Below, piece after piece: positions 35,520-41,742 of a DNA stretch of 41,742 nucleotides. Position 1 is the stretch's first letter; every line of letters begins with the position of its first letter. The stretch covers positions 1 through 41,742 of the forward strand of contig CAMCQY010000016.1 of assembly GCA_945877135.1 (NCBI GenBank), written 5' to 3'. A program made the translations under genes and the position numbers. Source of the stretch: Candidatus Kuenenia stuttgartensis (GTDB taxonomy: Bacteria; Planctomycetota; Planctomycetia; Pirellulales; UBA1268). The notes under the pieces are model-generated. The model was not told where the DNA came from and searched no databases. It worked only from the letters and a program-made list of their open reading frames with translations.

Positions 35520-36305
35520 GTGAATCTCGTGATAACTGAAGCACTGTCGCCGGAGATCGTCGTTGCGGTCGGGGTCTGCGGCCGCATCGCGGCGGCCGTC
35601 GGCACCGGCACGCTGCCGATTCTGCCCGGCGGCTCGTTTCGCATCAGGGTCGCGGTTGTCTTCGCGTTGGCGGTCGTGGCGGTGCCGATGGCACTGGCCG
35701 CAGAGGCGGCGGCGCCGTCGCGGTCGATCGGTTCGCTCCTGCCGGTGCTGGCCGGTGAGCTGTTTGTCGGGCTGATGATGGGCACCGCTGCGGCGGCCGT
35801 GTTGATGGCGACGGCGTGGGCCGGCGGCATTCTCGGCAGTGTTTCCGGGCTCTCATGGGCGGATGACTTCGATCCAGATGCCTCGGGGGAATCGGCGGGA
35901 ATCGCCCGTTTGGCCTGGTGGGTGGGGCTCGCGGCCTTTTTCACCGCGGGAGGACAGTTGGCCGTGGTGGGAGGCCTCATCGACAGCGTGCGGCATCTGC
36001 CCATCGGCACCGCGTTCGGTGGGCCGCCGCAGGAATCGCTGGTGCGGCTCGCTGTGACCACGCCGGCGGTGGCGGTGTCGTTGGCTGCCATGCTCGTCCT
36101 CCCGGCGCTCGTGGCGGTGGTGGCGTTCCACCTCGCCAGCGCCATCTGCCTGCGGGCAGTTCTCTTTACACCCGGCCCTGGGCTCCTCCAAGGGCTCGCC
36201 TCGCTCGTGCTCCTGGCCAGCCTGTGGCTGGGGGCCGAGGCCTGGGCCGGCGGCAGCGCGATCATGATGCTGCGGTCGATCGACGCCTGCTTCGGCGGGA
36301 GGTGA
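35520..36305 (+). CDS. fliR: Flagellar/type III export gate protein FliR, divergent
   Basis: A protein of 261 residues with about six membrane helices, the normal FliR length. Typical features are the start VNLVITEALSPEIVVAVGVC, an early Arg in VCGRIAAAVGTGTLP, the loop LPGGSFRIRVAVVFALAVV, GELFVGLMMGTAAAAVLMA, and AGGILGSVSGLSWADDFDPD followed by a helix with FFTAGGQLAVVGGLIDS. The last helices are less conserved. The GTG at 35520 is my best start; a second GTG at 35529 is possible, and GGAGG at 35491 is too distant to decide. It ends four bases before flhB. Confidence 0.88.
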   Translation: MNLVITEALSPEIVVAVGVCGRIAAAVGTGTLPILPGGSFRIRVAVVFALAVVAVPMALAAEAAAPSRSIGSLLPVLAGELFVGLMMGTAAAAVLMATAWAGGILGSVSGLSWADDFDPDASGESAGIARLAWWVGLAAFFTAGGQLAVVGGLIDSVRHLPIGTAFGGPPQESLVRLAVTTPAVAVSLAAMLVLPALVAVVAFHLASAICLRAVLFTPGPGLLQGLASLVLLASLWLGAEAWAGGSAIMMLRSIDACFGGR

Positions 36306-36309
36306 CGCG

Positions 36310-37041
36310 ATGAGCGACGCAGCCGATCGCACGATTCCTGCGACGCCCCGTCGCCGCGAGTTGGCCCGTCGTCAGGGCTTCATGCCGATGGCCAGCCTGC
36401 CAGCGTGGGTGGCCACGGTGGTGGCCACGCTCCTGCTCCTGCCAGCCTGGGCCGAGGCAACGTTTTCGGCGGCCACGGCCATGATGCAGCAGTCGGCCAG
36501 TTTCAGCGTGGTTGGGCTCGAGGACTCGCCGCGGCTCGACATCCGGCTACCGGCTGCGGTCGTGCTTCCGACTGTGGCGGTCATGGCCGTCGCCGGAGCG
36601 GTCGGACTGCTGGTGAGGATGATGCTGGACGGACCAGCCTGGCGGCCGGCGCGGGTCATGCCCGCGTTCGACCGCATCAGCCTGCTGGGGGGGCTGGCAC
36701 GAATCTTTTCGACCGCCACCCTCATGTCGCTGGCGGGCCATGCGTGCGGCTTGGTGCTGTTGGTGACCGCTGCGGCGCTGTCGGCACGGCCGTTGGTCGC
36801 GGTGATCGGCTCGGGTGAGATGGCCCACGATCCGGCGCGATTATTCGCCGCCGCGCAGCAGGCAATCCTGCCGCTGCTGGCCACCGCCGCAGTAGTGGCT
36901 GCCTGCACCTGGGCATTCTCCCGACTGCGATTCGAGCGACGGATCCGCATGACGCCTCAGGAATATGCCGACGAAGCCCGCAGCATGCAGGCCGACCCGA
37001 AGGTGCAGCTGCTGCGTCAACAGCACAGGCAGCGAGGCTAG
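36310..37041 (+). CDS. flhB: FlhB-like export protein lacking the C-terminal autocleavage domain
   Basis: A protein of 243 residues; normal FlhB has about 350-380. The N-terminal TIPATPRRRELARRQGFMPM corresponds to the basic start of FlhB (KTEKATPKKLxDARKKG). Four membrane helices follow. The end, RFERRIRMTPQEYADEARSM and QADPKVQLLRQQHRQRG, matches the linker (MTxxEvxdExkxxEGDPxvK) that normally leads into the cytoplasmic domain. It stops there, so the NPTH self-cleavage site and the substrate-specificity switch are absent. GGGAGG upstream of the ATG is a strong ribosome binding site. The stop is clear and no frameshifted remnant of the missing domain was recognised downstream. Confidence 0.87.
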   Translation: MSDAADRTIPATPRRRELARRQGFMPMASLPAWVATVVATLLLLPAWAEATFSAATAMMQQSASFSVVGLEDSPRLDIRLPAAVVLPTVAVMAVAGAVGLLVRMMLDGPAWRPARVMPAFDRISLLGGLARIFSTATLMSLAGHACGLVLLVTAAALSARPLVAVIGSGEMAHDPARLFAAAQQAILPLLATAAVVAACTWAFSRLRFERRIRMTPQEYADEARSMQADPKVQLLRQQHRQRG

Positions 37042-37061
37042 CATGCACGAGGGCGACACCG

Positions 37062-37610
37062 TCAGCGTGTCGTGGTTGCGTCGTCCCCGTCGGCCTCGGC
37101 CATCCGTGCCACCGGCAGCGTGTCGGCCATGGCCGACACCAGTTCATCGGCTGACGGGCAGCCGGTCCAGCGGCGGCATTCGTCTCCCTTCGGGGTCGCC
37201 ACGACCACCGTCGGAAACTCCTTGACGCCAAACCTGCGGCAGTCGGCAGCATGCCGATCGGCATCGACCACGACACAGACGAACTGCCTCGAGAGCCCCA
37301 CGAGCCGCTTGTCCACCAGCGTGCCTCGGGCAAACTCTGCACACCAATGGCACCAGGCCGCCCGAAAGACCACCAGCATTGGCCTGCTTTCGGCTGCGGC
37401 TCGCCGCAGGCCGGCCTCATATCCCTCGACGTACTCGATGGCGTTTCCCGTCTCCGGCGTTGCGGCTGTGAGCCGTACCCCCCGCGGGGCAGGAGACTCC
37501 ACCGTCTCGTCGCGGATCTCGAATCCCCCCCAGACAACCAGCACCAGAAGCAGTGCTGCCATCCCCGCCATCCAGCGGCCGAACAGGTGGGAAAGGGGTG
37601 AACGGAGCAT
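37062..37610 (-). CDS. Membrane-anchored thioredoxin-like protein
   Basis: A protein of 182 residues. A single N-terminal helix (about 12-30) anchors it, and the thioredoxin fold faces the periplasm. The active site is FRAAWCHWCAEF (Cys87, Cys90), in the DUF255/thioredoxin_7 style rather than classic CGPC. FVCVVVDADRHAADCRRFGV followed by FPTVVVATPKGDE gives the cis-Pro region. The start at 37608-37610 leaves a clean signal anchor. Upstream in-frame sequence to 37901 is Arg/Pro-rich and reads like non-coding. It is convergent with the export-gate operon, so its role in thiol chemistry is probably independent of it. Confidence 0.85.
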   Translation of the reverse strand: MLRSPLSHLFGRWMAGMAALLLVLVVWGGFEIRDETVESPAPRGVRLTAATPETGNAIEYVEGYEAGLRRAAAESRPMLVVFRAAWCHWCAEFARGTLVDKRLVGLSRQFVCVVVDADRHAADCRRFGVKEFPTVVVATPKGDECRRWTGCPSADELVSAMADTLPVARMAEADGDDATTTR

Positions 37611-37866
37611 CGCGTGACCAGGAGAAGGGGATGAAAACAGAACGTTTACGGCTGGCGGGCCCTCGACGGCAAGGCCGGTCGCTGCCACCGGAGTGCGTGA
37701 ATCGCGAAAGAGGGGCAAGCCGCGTCGCCCTGGCGACCGTGGCAGAGTGAGACATAGCCTCCAGAAGGCCGACAAGCGTTGTGTCTTCAGCCGGGAAATT
37801 CTACTGTTCCGCCTCCAGATCCCCGTCCGCACCGCTTGGTGTCGGGCAGCTGAGGATGTCGGTTCA

Positions 37867-38709
37867 ATGGCCAGAATTTCTTCCGTCACCGTGTGCGGCA
37901 TCGCGGCTGCCGCTCTCGCGGTCGTCGCCGGGGCGGGCTGTCGCTTGATTCCCCGCTCCGGGCCTGTGCCTCAGGAGGTCGCCGACGCCCGCCGGCTCTG
38001 CAACGAGGGGCTGTCTGCTGCAGACCGCAAGGATCTGCTGCGAGCGGAGGGGCTTTTGGAACAGGCGGTGAAAAACTGTCCCACCGACGTGGACGCGCGG
38101 CGGCACTACGCCGACGTGCTCTGGCAGCGGGGTGAACGGATGGCGGCGGTGACCCAGATCGCCGAGGCGCTGCGGCTCTCGCCCGGCGACACGAGCCTCT
38201 GTATCGACGGCGGCCGGATGTACATGGAACTTGGCCTGCTCGATGACGCCGACCGATTGTCGCGCGAGGCGGTGCGGGTGGCGCCGCGTTCGGAAAAAGC
38301 CTGGCGTCTCCACGGCCAGGTGGCGCTGGCCCGAGGCAGACCCGAGGAGGCATTGGCTGATTACCATCGCGCGTTGGCCATCGCGCCCGACGACCGGGAG
38401 CTGATCCTCGACACCGCGGAGATCTACCGACGGCTGGGACGCCCGCAGCGAGCACTCGCGACGCTGGCCATCCTTGGCGAGAGCTATCCGCCAAACCAGA
38501 CCCCGCCGCAGGTGCTGGCCCTGGAGGGCATGGCACAGGAGGCCCTCGATCGGCCGACCGATGCGATCGAGAGCTACCGGCAGGCTGTGGCGCGGGGGCT
38601 CGACTCACAAGACGTCGCAACGCGGCTCGCGAAGCTGGAGCAGGCGGCGGCAGAAGATCGGTCGCAGACTGCCATCGCGGAGACGCCGGCGGGAGTCTTG
38701 CGGCAGTAA
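37867..38709 (+). CDS. TPR-repeat lipoprotein
   Basis: A protein of 280 residues. The signal ends in VVAGAGC (Cys25), a lipobox. From about residue 38 to 250 there are roughly five tetratricopeptide repeats, for example AEGLLEQAVKNCPTDVDARR, RHYADVLWQRGERMAAVTQI, WRLHGQVALARGRPEEALAD and YHRALAIAPDDRELILDTAE, each with the W/G/A/P spacing of TPR helices. TPR proteins bind partner proteins. The partner is unknown. A GAGGA about 11 bases before the ATG is a weak ribosome binding site. Divergent from the thioredoxin gene. Confidence 0.87.
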   Translation: MARISSVTVCGIAAAALAVVAGAGCRLIPRSGPVPQEVADARRLCNEGLSAADRKDLLRAEGLLEQAVKNCPTDVDARRHYADVLWQRGERMAAVTQIAEALRLSPGDTSLCIDGGRMYMELGLLDDADRLSREAVRVAPRSEKAWRLHGQVALARGRPEEALADYHRALAIAPDDRELILDTAEIYRRLGRPQRALATLAILGESYPPNQTPPQVLALEGMAQEALDRPTDAIESYRQAVARGLDSQDVATRLAKLEQAAAEDRSQTAIAETPAGVLRQ

Positions 38710-38731
38710 CCCCCGGTGTCTCTCGCCGGCC

Positions 38732-40414
38732 TCACTCGCCGGTCGTGGTTCGGCCGGTGAGGAGGTCGAAGGCGCCGATCGCCGGCACGAGCATCGCCAG
38801 CGTGGCGAAGCCGTAGGCCGCCGCGGCCACCAGAAAGACCTGCAGTGCGTTGCCCTGCAGGAAGCCGGTGATGGCCACGAACGTCAGGGCGGGTAGGAGC
38901 GCCGAGGCCCAGCCGATGGCCGGCGAGGGATTGCGGGCCGACAGGGCGGCATAGAGGCCGACCGCACCGCCGACGATCACCGCCAGAAAAGGCGCCAGTT
39001 GCAGCTCGAAGCTCGACCCGAACGCCACCATGATTCGCATCGCCGTGGCCACGCCGACAAACAGAAACGCCACAGTGCCCAGTGCCACCGCGATTGCCCG
39101 CCGCGATGATGCGTGCGAGAGGCCCGCGTGCAGACCGAGCACCGCCGCGAAGAAGACGAGTACGGCGAGCCCGAGCGCCATGTAGATGGCGTTTTCAACC
39201 GTCGTGATCCGGGCCACCGCCAGCGCGCCGCAGAGCACCAGTGGCAGCAGCACGATCTCGCGGGCTGCCACCAGCACGCCCAGCAGTTTTCCCCAGACGA
39301 ATTCGGAGGGCTCCAGATCGGTCACGAGCAGGACGTCGAGCGCGCCGCGGTCGCGCTCGGTGGTGATGCTCGTGACGGCCATCGCCGCCACCGCCAGCAG
39401 GCTGGCCAGCGCCATCGGCACCACCGCCACCGCGACGGCGAGCCCGTCGGGCCGCGGCCGTCGGGACTCGGCCACGATGCCTGCGACCGCCGCCGCAAAG
39501 AGCAGCAGCCAGGCCAGACGCACCAGCAGCATTGCCTTGCCGTGCGCACGCGTGCAGATTTCCCGCCAGAGCACTGGGTTATCCCAGACGACCCGCGAAG
39601 GACGCTTCGCCGAGACTGCGCGGGCGGCATCGCCCGCCGACTCGGGCCGACGCCGCACCTCCTGGGTCGTATTCCAGGCCCGCACGCGGCTCACCGCCAC
39701 GATGTTGGCCGCCACGATCAACGCTGCCGAGACGGCGAGGAACGGCAGCAGCGTGGTGCCCCCGGCGGGCGCGAGTGCCGCAAACACTGCCCGTGCGGGC
39801 GAAACCTGCGCACCGACGACCGGCCCGAATCGGCTGGCGACCACCTCGCCGACCGCCACCCAGGCCACGAGCGCGAAGGTGGTGATCGCCAGTGACTGAA
39901 ACGTGGTGTCTTTCCAGAACGCGATGCATGTGGCCACGCTCGCCGCCGCCAGCGCCGCCGCGGCGGTCACCACGAAGAGGCGGGCCAGCTGTGGCATGGT
40001 GACGCCGCCGAACAGTGACGCAATCACGAACACCGGCACTGCTGCGAGGAGCAGCAGCATGACCCGCAGCAGGCTGCCGGCCAACTTGCCCAGAACAAGC
40101 TGGCCGTCGCTGAGCTGGCTGATGAGCAGGAGTTCGAGCGTGCGCCGATCCTTCTCCGAGGTCACGGCCACGGTGCTGGTCATGGCGGCAGCAAGCATGG
40201 CCAGCGAGAGCTGCAGGGGTGCCAGGATCCGCAGCAGCGTGGCGCCGAACCGGGCGGTGTCGCCGGCCGTGGTTACGGTTTGCGTGCCCGTGACCACCAG
40301 CCAACAGGTGGCAACAATGCCCAGCAGTGCGCCGCAGTAGACGGCCCGTGCCGCATACAGCCCCCGCGCCCGCGGCACCGCCTGCACTTCGCGTTCGAAG
40401 ACTGCTCCAAGCAT
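38732..40414 (-). CDS. ABC-2 type permease-like protein, internally duplicated
   Basis: A protein of 560 residues with about twelve membrane helices. The ABC-2 signature appears twice: TSEKDRRTLELLLISQLSDG followed by QLVLGKL at about residues 85-111, and TTERDRGALDVLLVTDLEPS followed by EFVWGKL at about 345-372. Each copy is preceded by a membrane helix and followed by several, so the protein looks like two permease halves joined. It should work with an ATP-binding subunit, which is not in the window (it may be upstream in transcription, but the adjacent gene is divergent). The substrate is unknown. Confidence 0.85.
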   Translation of the reverse strand: MLGAVFEREVQAVPRARGLYAARAVYCGALLGIVATCWLVVTGTQTVTTAGDTARFGATLLRILAPLQLSLAMLAAAMTSTVAVTSEKDRRTLELLLISQLSDGQLVLGKLAGSLLRVMLLLLAAVPVFVIASLFGGVTMPQLARLFVVTAAAALAAASVATCIAFWKDTTFQSLAITTFALVAWVAVGEVVASRFGPVVGAQVSPARAVFAALAPAGGTTLLPFLAVSAALIVAANIVAVSRVRAWNTTQEVRRRPESAGDAARAVSAKRPSRVVWDNPVLWREICTRAHGKAMLLVRLAWLLLFAAAVAGIVAESRRPRPDGLAVAVAVVPMALASLLAVAAMAVTSITTERDRGALDVLLVTDLEPSEFVWGKLLGVLVAAREIVLLPLVLCGALAVARITTVENAIYMALGLAVLVFFAAVLGLHAGLSHASSRRAIAVALGTVAFLFVGVATAMRIMVAFGSSFELQLAPFLAVIVGGAVGLYAALSARNPSPAIGWASALLPALTFVAITGFLQGNALQVFLVAAAAYGFATLAMLVPAIGAFDLLTGRTTTGE

Positions 40415-40543
40415 CGATCCTCTCCCGACCGCACCCTGGCGAAACGTGGTAAAATTCGGGCTCTGCGGATACAGTAGCAGACACCGCCCGGAACTTTTAT
40501 GGACGCAATCTCTTGGGCGGTACCTCCGCTGGAGATTCTCCCG

Positions 40544-41742
40544 ATGGTCAGGCGATCCGCACTGTTTTCTGTATCCCGTTGCGTTGTCCTGGCAGTCATC
40601 TTGCTGCCAGCCTGCGGGGCGTCAAGCCCTGCCTACGGCCAGATCACGGCCCAGACGCTCGTCGGCAAGGCCGTCTCAGACGACGCCCAATACGGAGACA
40701 TCAACAACGCCATCGGCCGCTTCCGCGATCGCGACATCGTCGGCTGCAGAGCCCTGCTGGAGCGAGCCCGGTCGAACAATCCCAAGCTGCCCCCCCCGGG
40801 AGTCATGATGGCGGTGCTGTGGCTGGGTGTGAACCAGTTGCAGCCGGCGCGTGGCGAGTTGGAAGACACCGCGGTCAAGTTTCCTGGCGACCCCGAGCCC
40901 TACCTTATGCTGGGTGATCTCGCATTCCAGGATCGCCGCATCACCGATGCAGACGTGCTGTTTTCCAAGGCGACGACGCTCACCACCGCGTTCAGCGAGA
41001 ATGCCAAGCGGAAGCGTGACTTCGAGATTCGTTGCCACGCCGGAAGCGCTGCCGTGGCCGAGTCGCGAAAGCAGTGGGACGCCGCCCAGAAGCATCTCGC
41101 CGCCTGGCTCGAACTCGATCCCGACAATGCCAGCGCCCGCCAACGACAAGGGATCGTGCTGTTTCAGTTGGGCAAGCCAGAGGAGGCACTCGCTGAGTTC
41201 CGCGAGGCGAAAAAGCTCGACGAGAAAGCGGTTCATCCGGAGCTGGCGATGGCCCGGCTCTACGACGATGCGAAGCAACGCGATACGGCCAAGAAGCTGA
41301 TCGAGCAGGCGATCAAGTCGGCGCCACAAGACCCGGCGGTGCTGCTTGCCACGGCGCAGTGGTATGTGGGGCAGAACGATCTCCCGGCGGCCACCATCAA
41401 TGCCGACAACGCGCTCAAACTCGATCCCAAGAGCCTCGAGGCAAAGGTCGTCCGCGGGGCGATCGCCCGCGTCGCCCGCGATTACAAGACGGCCGAGCGA
41501 TTCTTCAACGAGGCGCACGTGCAGTCGCCCGGCAACTTCCCCGCGGGCAACTCACTGGCGCTGGTGCTCGTCGAGACCGACGACAAGGAGTCGCGGCAGC
41601 GGGCGCTCGAGATGGCCGAGGCCAACGTCGCGATGCACCGGGAGGGCTCGCCGCATCAGGCCAACGCGCTCACCACCCTGGCATGGGTCTACTACAAGCT
41701 GGGCCGCCGCGAGGATGCGGAGAAGATTCTGTCGCAGATTTC
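40544..41742 (+). CDS. TPR-repeat lipoprotein, 3' truncated by the window end
   Basis: About 399 residues are visible and the frame is still open at the last base. The signal MVRRSALFSVSRCVVLAVIL ends in LLPAC, a lipobox at Cys24; signal peptidase I cleavage near AYGQ is an alternative. TPR-like repeats run from about residue 50 onward (PYLMLGDLAFQDRRITDADV, ARQRQGIVLFQLGKPEEALA, AVLLATAQWYVGQNDLPAAT, ALTTLAWVYYKLGRREDAEK). GGAG nine bases before 40544 supports this start. An in-frame ATG at 40499 would add 15 residues but has no ribosome binding site. Divergent from the permease gene. Confidence 0.86.
   Translation, partial: MVRRSALFSVSRCVVLAVILLPACGASSPAYGQITAQTLVGKAVSDDAQYGDINNAIGRFRDRDIVGCRALLERARSNNPKLPPPGVMMAVLWLGVNQLQPARGELEDTAVKFPGDPEPYLMLGDLAFQDRRITDADVLFSKATTLTTAFSENAKRKRDFEIRCHAGSAAVAESRKQWDAAQKHLAAWLELDPDNASARQRQGIVLFQLGKPEEALAEFREAKKLDEKAVHPELAMARLYDDAKQRDTAKKLIEQAIKSAPQDPAVLLATAQWYVGQNDLPAATINADNALKLDPKSLEAKVVRGAIARVARDYKTAERFFNEAHVQSPGNFPAGNSLALVLVETDDKESRQRALEMAEANVAMHREGSPHQANALTTLAWVYYKLGRREDAEKILSQI

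Noticed and set aside
31610-37041. Injectisome (pathogen-type III secretion) instead of flagellar genes
   Set aside because: A FliO domain and FliF-type two-domain ring protein are flagellar features. No secretin, needle or translocator gene is present.
40440-40460. TAAAAT as a -10 box for the last TPR gene
   Set aside because: No -35 element with suitable spacing was found.

Overview
The window is GC-rich bacterial DNA with densely packed genes and frequent 4-base ATGA/GTGA overlaps. It looks like part of a planctomycete chromosome, probably Pirellulales-like. That assignment is inference. It rests on a Rieske/cytochrome b operon that carries a giant multihaem cytochrome c, on planctomycete-style stand-alone HNH and Gfo/Idh proteins, on several conserved-looking hypothetical families, on many lipoproteins, and on short hairpin repeats between genes. 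No rRNA, tRNA, CRISPR array, transposase or integrase was seen.

Region 1 (1-6.5 kb) is mixed housekeeping: the end of an uncharacterised gene overlapping a LolA-like lipoprotein gene, an ECF sigma factor with a C9 tract in its 5' end, a 7Fe ferredoxin (fdxA) with a clear sigma70-type promoter, an HNH endonuclease, a small two-CxxC protein, and a purD-Gfo/Idh pair on the minus strand.

Region 2 (6.5-28.5 kb) is one long plus-strand respiratory block. A promoter with a CRP-spaced palindrome precedes a Rieske protein, a b6-type cytochrome b that keeps the Cys used for covalent haem c_i, a subunit IV-like protein with an extra N-terminal membrane domain, and a 1526-residue octahaem cytochrome c containing a PDZ domain. 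Two paralogous blue-copper proteins and a dihaem cytochrome c lipoprotein follow as likely electron carriers. Next come an A2-type haem-copper oxidase (coxB, coxA, coxC, subunit IV), haem A synthesis (ctaA, ctaB), copper delivery (Sco) and a DUF420/CtaM-like protein. The block ends with a small CxxC membrane protein and two tandem membrane-anchored proteins that share an unrecognised motif. Together these encode a quinol-to-oxygen chain with its assembly factors.

Region 3 (28.6-30.2 kb) holds a malate dehydrogenase followed by 556 bp of non-coding DNA with a REP-like palindromic element, a strong terminator and further hairpins.

Region 4 (30.2-37.0 kb) is the most unusual. An alpha/beta-hydrolase-like protein without its nucleophile and a degenerate HATPase-like protein precede a divergent flagellar/type III export gate. 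In it FliF and FliO form a single reading frame, FliP, FliQ and FliR follow, and FlhB ends before its autocleaving NPTH domain. This suggests a reduced or altered secretion apparatus.

Region 5 (37.0-41.7 kb) contains a membrane-anchored thioredoxin, two TPR proteins (the second cut by the window end) and an internally duplicated ABC-2 type permease.
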